From: Capitella teleta
Taxonomy: Eukaryota > Annelida > Polychaeta > Capitellidae
Assembly: GCA_000328365.1 (NCBI GenBank)
Contig: KB298910.1
Coordinates: 214,154 to 278,153 of the forward strand
Length of the DNA stretch: 64,000 bases
Direction: 5' to 3'
How positions within the stretch are numbered: position 1 is the stretch's first letter; each line of letters opens with the position of its first letter. Shown one piece after another: positions 45,721 to 57,912 of this stretch. The notes under the pieces were generated by a model. That model was given only the letters and a program-made list of their open reading frames with translations, did not search any database and had not been told where the DNA came from. Position numbers and translations under genes: made by a program.

Positions 45721-48700
45721 ACTGTCAATATTGTGCCTTCTAATACAAGACGACAATTGTTTGCCGATTTTACTCTAGGACTAACATTATAGTAAATGTT
45801 TTACAAAAGCCAATTGTGATTCTAACCTCGGAATGAGACGCAAATTTGTACAACACACACGCTAAACCCAATTGTATCGCAATCAATATTAACCCCACCC
45901 TTCAACGACATCATAACGTTTCCTAGAAATATACGACCCGCGTCATACACTGATACCAGGATTTCCTGGATTCTGAGATTTTGTTCGACAACTTCTTCCT
46001 AACTGCAGTATACACTACGGCGGCGGCACACTTCAAAGAAACTAAGGGTCATAAAAAAGTCGCCGTGAGATATATGCGGCACGACGCCTCTTGAGGTTTT
46101 ATTCGTCTACCTGTGTTATTCCGAAGGTAATTGGCGCCGGAATAAAGGGCTCAATTAGTCCTCCGCCGCCCTCCTTTTGTCCTCGCTGGTCCTCCCGACC
46201 CTCATCGTCATCTCAGTCATTACACGATTACGTCATAGCTAGCGGGAATTACAAAAATGGAATCGGGTGAGGGGCTTGTGGATGCATATAAGAGTCAAAT
46301 GTAGAGCACACTGTAAATATACATATGCATAGCATAAGTTTAACATCGGTATAGTCTTATTCTAATGCTATTCATTGTGATAATTTATTAAAAGTGAATG
46401 AAACCACACTTTACTCGCTCGTTTTTTGTTGTTTTTAACTCTTCCTCATGTTTTACAGTTTATACTCAACACATAATATAGTCATATATGAGCATATGCA
46501 CACACGACTATACACCAGGCTCAGAGAGACCAAATTGAGCAACGATTACTTTGTTTAGGTCGCATTTCACGGCTGGTTTCTCGCCCAGCGGGAATCGCCA
46601 CTCGGCAAATCGACTCATCATTAGTTGCTGGTTTGCTCACCGAGGGGCGCCACTCGCCGGGGACCCCCCGCGACGAACTTAATCCAAGGTGCGAGTCTCC
46701 GCCGCAGGCAGATTTCATGCTCACTTTTACTCTTCGCGCTATGATAACAACCGCATCAAAAGCTGTGTTTATGACTTATGTAATAAGCTATATCACGATT
46801 TGTGATAGCGATTTACTCTTGGTTATGGCGGAAGGAAAGTTGGAACTTCCGGTCATGTGACGTCAGAGGGGTTTGGGTTTTTTTTATTTTTGACTTTATT
46901 TTTATTTTTATTGCAGTAATAAAAATATGGTTTTTACCTTCGGTTGAGTTGATTATATGGACGAATCGTGCAATATTAATCGGCGTTATTCCGGGTCGAT
47001 TGGGCTCTTTGTCAATTGTGACGATCCGTTGTTAAATTGTTGGCTCTGTACTAGCATTATGCATATACAATTATAAAGTAATAATGTAATATGCGCATTT
47101 TTGTGAAGTTACAGACAATTTAAACTATTTATTGCAAACGAGTGCTATACTAGGGCAAATTGACAGGTATCATCAGGTTAATATTACGGGAAACCCACCA
47201 CAGTGTCTCATACCTGACAGAGATAAAAATAAGATTACCTACGTACGAAAGCTATAGGAGACTATCAAAGATAACACTGCACTGATCAAGGTCACTGAGT
47301 GCAGAATGATCGATTATTCTGTATCTCCTGCAGCTCAACAGTTAACGCTAAACCTCTAAACAATCGTGGAATGTGCGTGCTGATATATAGGTCCGCTGGG
47401 TTATGCATCAAGTGACCTTTTACATTGCTTATAAAATATTTCAACAATATTTGCAAACATGAAAATGTGCATCCCAGGACTTATATAGTCCACAGGCTGT
47501 CAGGAAATCCCGGTGTTGACCTATGACCCCCGAAGGGTATTTAAGAGGCAACGGCAGATGCATCTACGCTTCGTAGCTTTTCAACAACTTTATCCCTCGT
47601 GATCCTCATGACTTCAAAGTGTTCTCTTAATATTGCATGCATGGCCTGCGTTATAGGGGGCCCTTAAATGAAAAAAAAAAATAAAATAAAAATATTCAAA
47701 GTGAAAAGGGTGTGTGTAGCTGAGGAGTGCCTTGAAGTAGAAGAGGATGCCCTCGCATTTAACACATACATGCACATCATACGTGCTGTATGGGTGAAGG
47801 CATTCTCAATATATGTGCCTAGTCGCACGTTATCATTAAGTTGTCTTCGAGCAGCCACGATTCAGCAAAATCATAACGCACCTCGATTCTCGGACTGCTT
47901 CACACATACAGTCTCTATTAAGACTCTATATCTTCGGTTATGTGCATCGTTCGCGTTGACGTTGACACTTAATCCGATTGACCAATGCTGTTCTTCCCAT
48001 CTATAGCCCCAGCCAATCAAGTTTCTGTGTCTTTACATATAATACTGTAATAGAGAGCACTATGTGTAGTAATGTAAATTAAACTTGCATGGAATGTCTG
48101 ATAAATAAATTAAATTTTAAATTTCAATTTTTCTCTGCACTTCAATTTTATGAACCAAAACACACTCTATACTTAACCACTATACCATACCTGTTCAAAA
48201 TGACCCACGCACACAATCTACTACAAGACACACCTATATCCACTCGTGGCTCCATGCTATATCTCAGTATATTTCTCTCATGATATCCTGGCTGTGAATG
48301 GCTGTGATTCTCCTGCACATTTCACCCAATTTGCTTCTCTGCTTTGATTGAACTGTGAGCAATATGAAATTTATTGAAAGGCATTTTTGGACTTTTTGAA
48401 GGCTTCAATGGCGAAGGTGAAGGAAGGCACTGCTATTCATGCACATAATGAGAGAAATGAGAGTGCGCATGCGCCAACATGAAAAGAACATCTCTGAATT
48501 CACAGATAAACTTCTGTACTTCAGTACTTTACTAATTGGCTCAATTTAGATACATAATGCATTGATATACGTAATTATATAATTAATGTGCGCAGGTGTA
48601 TGTATAGTGTATGTGCCCACAAGTTGATTTTAAATTTTCACTGTAAAAAGGAGTTCGTAGGTTTCTACTGTACAATGTTAGATACATAATAGTAAATCTC

Positions 48701-50856
48701 CAATAAATGATTAGTTACTAAAGCATACTATTTCATGTTGGTATACATATTATGTTATATAAATGTTGTAACAATATTATCACTATCTCATCCTAGAGAT
48801 GCAAACATAAAATAGTTTTATCGTGTCATGCATGTTTTCAATATAGATCCGTGCTATATTAACACAATTAATTGAATATACTGACATTAATAAAACATGC
48901 TACATACTATTGTAGAGCATGCAGCACGCATGTAAAGTGCATACACGCAGCTCTTAATACACGTCTACCTACAGTTAATTAACAATTGATTCTCGTTATT
49001 ACGGCACTAATTGAATCATTAAATGCAGATGCAGCTGTGCACGGGTGAAATATTATAAATTGGGCCGTGACAAGCGCCGTTGAAATGCGATCCGTCTGCA
49101 ACAAAGAGCGGTTCGTCCCCCAAAGAAGGCTCTCAACCCGAAAGCACTCGCTCCACTAGAGCGGATCATTCGATTCTGATTGCGATCTCCCAAAGTGAAA
49201 AGCGCCTAACACGTTGGATTTCTATGAAGGTGTCGGATGGCGAACGCATACCGCACTCACTCTGTGTGTACTGATAAATAGACACACGATAGATATATAG
49301 GCTATATTATTATTAATATATGCCCTAGTTTAATTGGGTCATATTAAGCGGAGATGTAGTTAATTGAAATTTTATTTGCCATCAAGAATAAAGGCCGAAT
49401 TTATTTGTTTATCCAGATAGTAAGTAACGTGTCAATTAGTGAGTTTTTTTCTTTCGCGTGAATAAACTTTCGTTTTCCCTCTGTGGTTTTAATTCGAGGG
49501 TAATATTGACTCTCGTTGTAGCTGATGAATGAAGCAACCCTGTGCTGGCGACGATGTGGAAAATGAGTGCAAACATTCCCACAATGCAACGAGTGTCGGA
49601 GCCTTCATTATAATGTCGTTTTATTGACTCACCTTCCGTGCCGAGCTCATCCATCATTTCCTAGGGGTATATTAGGTGCATTATATTTGTGTAATGTACA
49701 GTTATATGAACTTACATCATCCAGGTACTGTGCTTGAATACTACAAAGTAAAGCTAATATACTACAAAGTCAATTCTAACTGTATTTTTATTTCTATAAA
49801 AGCCCATCGAAAAAAAATATATATGGAAAAAAAGGGCAAGGCGTGTGATTACAGGTATCCTTAGTTTTCTTATACTTCTTGGCTATGTTATAGGTGGGCG
49901 TGGCTTGCTGCCATGCATTTTTTTCTGTCTTTTTTTTTTTTTACCTTTGTGATGAATATTGTTACAGGTGCACAGCGCCTTTTGATCAACTGGCGACGAG
50001 AAAGTGCTGCTGGGATGGACGGAGCCAAGCCGCTTTGTTTACCTCTGAAAGACCTCATGTTTATAACTCCACGTGATCTAGTTTATGATATGATGAGCTA
50101 ATTACATAATGACCGAAATGAATTTCAAGGATAAAAGTCAAAAGGGAGGGATTCTACATAGAAATCACTTTAATTGTACCGTAATTAATTGTTCTTGTCA
50201 CGAACTCTAATTATAGGGAACTCTCTCTTTCTTCACAGATGCCAGTAACACCCTGGGGTGTAGATTTACACCTTCCATTCCGAATAGGTATGAATCGCAT
50301 TGTCCATGTATCCAGCCAAAATCTCGGTAATCCAGAAACATGTTTGCATACCGGTAATTGCACAGCCTGGGGCCTCGATTCAGTGCGTTATAAACTGCAC
50401 TTTTTGTTTATCCGGTTGTACGGGTAATTGTCTTTGAGGCATAACTTCGTTGAGCAATCTTGCAGATGTTAAAACTAACGATGAAATTGAAGCCAATCCC
50501 TAAAATGAAAATATCGCACGTGGTGTTTTAATTCATTAGATTCGCAACAATGCTATAAATTCGTTCAAGGCTCTCTTTTTACTTGAATCGTTATTATGCA
50601 TATAAAAGGTTGGGGATTTTATCGTTTCCTTCTCGTTTTTTTTTTTTTTTTTTTAACAATGGGGTGGCAGAAATTAAAAATAACAAGAAAGATTTCATTC
50701 ATAACAAATGAAGAGAATGCAGAGTTCCTTCCCCCTTAGTCAGATTTCGAGAAAAAAAAAAAAAAAAATAAAAAAAAAATCACGTAATAATTATTATTTT
50801 GAGGCATGAATATTATTATTACATGGATACGGTACATGTAACATATTGTAGATGTG

Positions 50857-51513
50857 CAGGGTGGACCAAAATTAGTCTATATACCCCATGTTAAAGATCT
50901 CAATGCTTTCCAATGATGCTACGAATTTCCGAGAAAGCGTTACAAAACAAATTGCAGTGTGAAAATCACACAAATAATAAGAGAACTAAATACTTGGTAT
51001 GGTTAGTCTAACATGTTATACTGCTTTTTCTATCATTTCTACTCAAATTTCATCAAGAGTTTATGTCGATTAAGCTCAATTAATATAGAGTGCACCCATA
51101 ATACCACGATATTTCCACTTCGACTCGGACCATGGATAAGCTTCATTGAACGCAATTATTAAGGCAACGCTCTCATACTATTGTTTTGTTTGAGAGTGCT
51201 ATTGTTGTGACAGTAGCACTAATGTTTATCTCCTAAAATCAAAGCAAAACAGAGAGTTTGAATTGAAGCGCCATACAAGAGATGGCATTCTTCAATGCCC
51301 ATTCGATCAGGGGCTCATCTGATTTTGCTCTCTCGCATTTAAATGTTCCTCCCTCATTCGATAGTGAATTTCTACTTGATTTCTTTGCATTCTGGCACAT
51401 AATAACATAATCAATCCATACCAGGTAGTTAATGTATGGAATAATTGATACATATTAGCATTTTTTTTTTTTTTTTTAATATGAAGTAGAAAGACTACTT
51501 TTGGCTCACTCTG
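50857..51513. mobile_element. Tc1/mariner-like MITE, copy C (most complete)
   Basis: 657 bp with terminal repeats CAGGGTGGACCAAAATTAGT at the left and, inverted, CAGAGTGAGCCAAAAGTAGT at the right. The right flank is TA (51514-51515); the left is TG, a likely decayed TA. No transposase frame. The TA target and the CAGxGTGxxCCAAAAGT-type terminus suggest the IS630/Tc1/mariner superfamily. Confidence 0.85.
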
Positions 51514-53367
51514 TATAATTGTATAGAGTTAGTACAGTTATACATTGAGAAGCCAGTTTACATTGTGGATGGGTTAATAACATCATTTTTATAGCGTGTT
51601 ACAACCTAAAACATCCCCAAATTGATATAATGTATGCAATTTAGTGAGCACACCGATTGTAAATCATAGATATTCACTTCAAGCAGGAGCTTTATATCTA
51701 CAATTTTCCTCTTTTTGTTTCGATGTCTCTTATCCGTCACCACAGAAAGAGGGAGCATGCATTTCCTCTATTGAATGTTTTCGCTTTGATTCGAGGAGCA
51801 TAATCCTGCCTCTTTTTGACCCTGTTTGGGAGTGAAGAGGTGGGGAGGCAATTTGTCTCCAAAGTGATAAACGACCTTGAATGCTTTCACTAGAATTCCA
51901 ACAGACTTTGAAATTCACTCGAAAACAGATTGCGCTAGTGGCCACTTGATTTTGGCGGCTGCAAAATAATGCCGCGTTCAAGACCCGTGCTAATCTGTTT
52001 CTCGACCATTTTGCTTTTATCTTCAAAAGAGAGAAAGTGCTGAAAGGGTTTTTTTCAGAGGGGGCGGAGCGGGAGATGGGAGGGCGGTTGGAGGGAAGCG
52101 TGCGCGGGAATGTAACCAAGTGGGAGGGTATTGGTATTATCATGATGTTTGTGGTTTCGTGCATATATGGCTGCGTCAAACAAAATGCACGCGTCTGCTT
52201 TTCTGTTGAAATTCCACTTGCGGGGAAAAGCAAATTGTACCTATTTGTTTACAATGAGTAAACGTTGAATCAGGTTTATTTAGGGGTTTTTTAGCTATTA
52301 AATAATTGGATAACATTAGCTGTGTCATTCACCAAGATGGATCGGTGTTATTAATTCGAGATGTGAAGCCCAGTTGGGCTAATATTGCCTAAAATAAAAT
52401 CGAGGCAGGTGGTTAACAAAATTGCTATTGCAAAGGAAGGCTGCATCCGAGTTGATTACCCAGATTATGCGATCCACGCTACATTTTATATTTAGAATTG
52501 TCCTCGCTCCCCAAAACTTTCTAGGTCCACCTTTTTTCTCTTTTCTCTTGGTAATCAACGGCGTTATTTGTTACCGATTTAAGAGCGCTGCTGATTGGCT
52601 GATTGCTCTGCATGTATTATGCATCCAAACACACTGAGACCGCGTACACTATAAACCACACCGACACTCATATACTGATATAATTATTATGTAATATAAT
52701 ACTGAGAGCTCTATTATTATTTATTTCACGTGAATTCTTAGTTGCAAAAAGTGAACTTTTGAGCCTGACCTATTTTAGTAACGTTTTCATAGTTGAATTT
52801 CAAAGCACTTCTTACTTATATTGCCAAGGCCACGAGTACATGTACTGGTCAATTCTCTTTTGGAGGCTTCGGAATATTCATCGTTCGGTTTACACAAATG
52901 ATGAGAATGGACGCTCTATTAGGGCTGATTTTTTCAGGCTACAACGATCACATTTAATTTTCTTCACCCATTCGTATAACCATACTATATAGTATATACA
53001 ATACCACATGCAGCAAATGACTGTGTCTATACTTGCATCTCAGTTCTGATGTCAAATGCACTGAGGCGCACTCGTCATGCATGCAGATTACCACGGACAG
53101 GGCCAAGTGGGAGACTTCTCGAGACGCGATGCTCCACCATCAGTCCTTCACTAAGTCGACATATCATTAACATCCTTCAACATCAGAGTAGCCATGCAAA
53201 CCGGGGATCGTTGACGGTTGTGCCATTTTGCCATTTTCCATTAGACCCTACCACAGAAAAATCATTATGAATGGTGACTTGTGATTTTTTTCTGTGGGCC
53301 CTAAAGAATTCGGAGCCGTCGTCTCCCGTACACGATATTTAACTTGGGGGCTAATGCTAATCAATTG

Positions 53368-54630
53368 TCAAAGGAAGGACACATCATTATGGAGAAAAAC
53401 AAGATTAGAGAGAAAAACAAGATTAGAGAGAAAAACAAGATTAGAGAGTTTGTATACAAACAAGAACTGTACAACAGCGAAAGAGATGACAATTTCACTG
53501 TTGAGTATAATGAAGAAGGGGCAGCTATCTTGAAAGAGGAGGTGAGAAATGCTTTCAAGAAGATGAAAACGATATTTAATAATAATTTAGCTAATTTAGT
53601 TAAGTTAATAAATTTATGTTAGTTAATTTAATAAATGTTGAAGTTTTAAGAAGAGCGGGGGGAGAGAGGAATCTATGTCGAAGCATTAGAAAGGGCCAAG
53701 CAGCATTCTTTGGGCATGTGATGAGGAGGGAAAACCTAGAACACATGGTTACAACAGGAAAGATCCAAGGAAAGTGAAAGGGATGGGGAACTGAATTTTA
53801 AGTGATGTTCTATTGACTCATAGCACCAATTGATAGCATTCCGTGCCAAAAACACCATGCCTGGGTGCAAGTGTAAGGAAATAATGCATTCCGAATATCG
53901 GGGTTAGCATTGGGCCTATGGGAGAATGGCTTCTATTACGAAGTATAGGAGGCAAACGTCAGCTGAGGGCTTGCCGTGATTGGTCCCGTTCCCCTCGTGA
54001 AGCTATCGATTTCAGCCAATCAGAGCAGATCATCTTCGCCATAAAAGGACATCTCTGTTGTTTACGAAACGAAAGCGCATGCGTGGTGCACTCTGGCTGA
54101 CCTTTTTACTGTTTCAGGATGAGAAACATGGTAGGTGTCCTAGAAAATCGCTTGTTAAAATAAGAAAAATAGCGAAAAATATATTTTTTTTTTTCGCGCC
54201 TGACTGGTGGCAAAATGATTATTCTATCTATTTCCGAGAAAAAAAAAATATCCAGGGGTTTAGTCGCAGGACACGCTGATATGACGAGGCCCATTGTAAA
54301 AGATGGGGAACTCAGTGTTTCATCACAGCTCCTGACGTCACGCCTAATTAGCAATATATCTCCCGCGAAATCGTTAGCGATGATATTCCTTGTGTGGGCC
54401 AGGCATAGGAACTATTTTTGGTGCATCAAATAACGACTCAAAGTTCATTTTTAACCAGTTCTCCCTCCCTTGAAGTAGAGGGAGGCAGCGTGAGAAGATC
54501 ACTGATTGTTTGTGTCGCTGGTTAAGAGAAGAGCCCATCAGTACACAATACACTGCATATTGTGGGAGACAGGGTGCGGTATAGAGTCATGGTCGACAAC
54601 GCTCATAAGCAAGGCACATAGAAGAAGAAG
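53368..54630 (+). mobile_element. 5'-truncated LINE with 15-bp target-site duplication
   Basis: Flanked by AATGCTAATCAATTG at 53353-53367 and 54631-54645. Inside are three fragments of reverse-transcriptase ORF2 in order: AAILKEEVRNAFKKMK (about 53518-53565, the segment ahead of the RT palm), then RRAGGERNLCRSIRKGQ with FFGHVMRRENLEHMVTTGK (about 53650-53780), and finally DRVRYRVMVDNAHKQGT plus stop (54569-54622), followed by a GAA tail. The frame has stops, the RT core is deleted between the first two pieces, and the gap between the last two (about 790 bp) is far longer than in a normal element. GATGGGGAACT occurs at both 53782-53792 and 54302-54312 and could mark a secondary insertion. An 18-bp tandem repeat (x3) lies at 53395-53448. 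Confidence 0.8.
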
Positions 54631-55600
54631 AATGCTAATCAATTGCAAATATAATGGTGTGACGGTGACTATTAATTTAAAAGAGTCACTTGTATAGCGG
54701 ATTCGCCCATGTATAATACGAGAAATGGCTCCGAATAATTTTGGATTCAAAATGGCGCCCGATCCCAGGTCTAGTGCGTATAATGCAATGATGCTCCCTC
54801 AGGGTTGATGACTACAGTATTTTCCTTCACTGACTATGGTTTACAAGCTATGAATTTTATGCTATGAATTTATGACACGAAATGCAGAAATGAGTGTGTG
54901 TGGAATTATGGCCGTGTTTTATTATATTAAAATTTTGTGCAGTAGCAAACTGTTCTCTGTAAAATTGTGAAGTCCGCTACCTGTTCGTGATTTGATTTGA
55001 AAAATTTCAAATGCATCTGTGACAAAGTAATGCAACGATTTTATATTTTACGTTATGATACAGATGAGGGCCGAACGTTATGATGTATAAATGAGCGTTA
55101 TGATGACTGACACACTTTCATTGTTTCAGGGTCGGCAGACATTCACCGAGGGCAATTTCAACCGAAATTCATTGATGGTAACGAATAAGTTGCGAAATAA
55201 CAATTAGATAACATGATAAAGATATAAAAATTAACGTTTAAAAACACATTATGATTTGGGATTGAAACAACGTTATGATTTTGATAAATTCATCTAATGC
55301 GTTATGACGGTGGACTTTGAATGAACAGTACAGTAAGAGTATATCAGTTATGTACGTATACAACTATAAATGCACCAATGGAATTTAAGACCTGGACCCC
55401 ATGTCTACCTATGGCATTATAACTCACCAAGCCTTTATGCCTACTAGACACTACCAGTATTTGATATACAGTAACCACAAGGGTATCCCACATGATCAGA
55501 CCCATGCTTAACCCTAGTCCAATGGTAAACGCCAAAACTTGACATCCACTCCAGGTTAATATGATGAGGAGAAGGAGCACAAATAAAACATTAAAAGACA

Positions 55601-55606
55601 TTTATT
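55601..55606 (-). terminator. pop7 polyadenylation signal (AATAAA)
   Basis: On the minus strand the hexamer begins three nucleotides after the pop7 TGA, implying a 3' UTR of perhaps 20-30 nt if it is used. Confidence 0.55.
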
Positions 55607-55609
55607 CAA

Positions 55610-56616
55610 TCATGACGGCTTTTCTGGCTGTCGTTTTCGCTTGCGTTTAGAGTTTGGGGTTTTGGATGAGTGTGTCGCTTGAGCCTCAGCAGAAAGTTGA
55701 GGGTGGAACACTTTAATATGAATGGCGGACACTGAGCGTTGCTGCGTCTTGGCTTCTCCTTCCTCCGTCTCTGGTTCGAAGTCATCAACAACATCCACGG
55801 TGGAAGTGTTGGCAGAAATGACAAAACCGTCCATGTTGCGAGACTTCAACTGCAGAGCAATGTTAATAGCGTGGTTGATCGCAACACCCAATCCATGGAT
55901 GTAGACTTCATGAAATCCAGCATCTAGCAGCTTTTGACATCTTGCCATCTGACCTGAAAGAGGAAATGAAATTGATTAAGATGCAGAACTAATTCATTAA
56001 TGAATAAAGAAAAAGCTACCTCCGTAGGTTGGGCAACACCCGGCAGAAATGTACACCTTTCCTATTATTATGCATACTGAGCAATACTTGTAGTTACAGG
56101 CCTATACAGCAAACCCTAAAGAAAGTGCTGTGTCATCACCGCCGTAAATCGCAGAGCTACCCTGATTCAATCAAGCCAGGGGAGGGGCTTCACTCGCCTT
56201 CAACTTGCAAGGCTTCAGTTTCTGTAATGTTGAAGCCTGGAGCCCCAAAATTCACCTGATGCGTACCTACATGAGAGGAATTATGACACAGACTGACCTA
56301 CATATTCCTGAGATGCTGGTAATGATTGACAGTATTGATGAGCTATCGCCGCATGGGGGAAACAGCGAACGTCAAAACTCTCCCAATAGGGAAATCGTAT
56401 GATAAGTGTCTGTATTATCGCCCACTTTCATTCTCGGTTAAACCTACCGTTAAAGTTAGTTTTAGAATTGACGTAGACGTCGTTTTTCCTCCTTGGTAGT
56501 TTCCGTGGAAGGCGTTTGCGCAAAGAGTACTCTTCTGGATCCAGAGTATCCTTAGATTCATGGGTATCATCAGTTCTCCCTAAGTGAATTTCTTTTCCGC
56601 TCATGGAAGCTGCCAT
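55610..56616 (-). CDS. pop7: ribonuclease P/MRP subunit POP7 (Rpp20)
   Basis: Two exons: 56616-56448 and 55953-55610, joined in phase 1, 170 aa (human 140). The N-terminus has the conserved LDPEEYSLRKRLPRKLPRR and NDVYVNSKT, and exon 2 ARCQKLLDAGFHEVYIHGLG, AINHAINIALQL, ANTSTVDVVDDFEPET and SAIHIKVF, an Alba-fold protein throughout. POP7 pairs with Rpp25/POP6 and binds the P3 domain of RNase P and RNase MRP RNA in the nucleus and nucleolus, for tRNA 5' and rRNA processing. The last about 25 residues (KTPNSKRKRKRQPEKPS) are an extra basic tail not in the human protein. An AATAAA starts only three nucleotides after the stop. It is divergent from eif2ak4. Confidence 0.96.
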
Positions 56617-56913
56617 CTTTATGGAAACCTATTTATTTCGAGAACAATTAAACAACAAACAACAGACCCTTTCCGTGGTCCAGGGACCTCTTTGCCACCA
56701 AAAGTGAAAATATCGCCGAATGATGGGTGCCTTCTTTTTGAAATCGCTTTTCGTTTTCTTGTTTTCGACTTTCCTCTCACTATTATAATTATAATTATTA
56801 CCTTTTTTTTCTCTCTCTTTACGTTCTCATTCGATTGCAAGTGACACAAAAACATCTTTGTTTCAGTCACCACCAACTGCCACTGTTCGCCAAATCGCAC
56901 GTGTTTGAATAAA

Positions 56914-57075
<162 letters not shown>

Positions 57076-57339
57076 AGATTTCGACGAAATTGAAATAGAA
57101 ATAGTTGAAATCGAAACAAAATATTTGCATAACTTTCACTCTGTGACCTGTTTTAATAATAATAATATAATACATTTTTTATAAAGCGAATATACATATA
57201 TTATATGCTCTATATGCATAAGATAAAAGCACAAAAAAAAAATCAAGTATAAAAGCACGTATAAAAAGACATTCTTGAGTCCGTTCTTAAAAACATTCAG
57301 TCTCTGCCTTTCAAACAGACATGTCCAGAGAAATGGTTG

Positions 57340-57444
57340 TTTTGTAACTCTTTGTAACACTTTGTCGAAAAAGTGCAGTACGTGCCATTGAAAATAATTG
57401 AGATCGGTAATATTGAATACATCAAGTACTTTTGGCCCACTTTG
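57340..57444 (-). mobile_element. Tc1/mariner-like MITE, fragment D
   Basis: Read on the minus strand from 57444 it begins CAAAGTGGGCCAAAAGTACT and continues with the left-end region of copies B and C ('gatctcaat', 'aaagtgttacaaa'). TA follows outside (57445-57446). Only one end is present. Confidence 0.7.
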
Positions 57445-57912
57445 TAAGTTTGTATACTTCACAGAAGTGATTGCATCATCATAGTCGTATTAAAGCAATA
57501 ATCGGGTTTCATACGCCACCACTAGGTCCTCATATGTCACATCTTGGTTTTATGGTTGACAAAAATGTTGTGAAGTAATATCATATGTTTGCATGGTAAA
57601 ACTGAAAATCTGCAGATTAAACAGATGCATATATCTGAATTCATTTCAATAATACTAATTTGAGTAATTTATGGTGCAACTGATTCTCCTAAGAAGTTTA
57701 CAGTGGAATCAATCGAAGTTGATGTTGCTGGCCAACCATAGAGCTTTGATAGGTTGGCCTACTTTAGGTCTTCACTATTTATTCACAGTGACAGGTTTCA
57801 ATTTCTGAGTTTGAAACTCTTGAGTACATCACATAATTTTCTACTTTTCTCGGCTACGACTCTGTAAATAGTAGATGCGTTTGAATACTATCGAAGAAGA
57901 TTTGCATCCACC

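Larger units (their letters stand above)
45265..55609. other. 10.3 kb gene-free region upstream of foxA
   Basis: Apart from the promoter candidate, MITE copy C (50857-51513) and a LINE insertion (53368-54630), nothing coding is recognised. GC-richer, motif-like patches occur at about 46140-46260, 46550-46870 and 49060-49260. The segment 55051-55307 has five copies of CGTTATGA. Likely foxA regulatory DNA plus the pop7 3' flank. Confidence 0.6.

Noticed and set aside
51730-52233. 167-residue minus-strand frame upstream of foxA
   Set aside because: Composition is unstructured, no known motif, no supporting splice sites.
55344-55601. 85-residue hydrophobic minus-strand frame just after pop7
   Set aside because: Begins inside the pop7 polyadenylation signal, no recognised family, no upstream exon. 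Kept only as an unexplained open frame.
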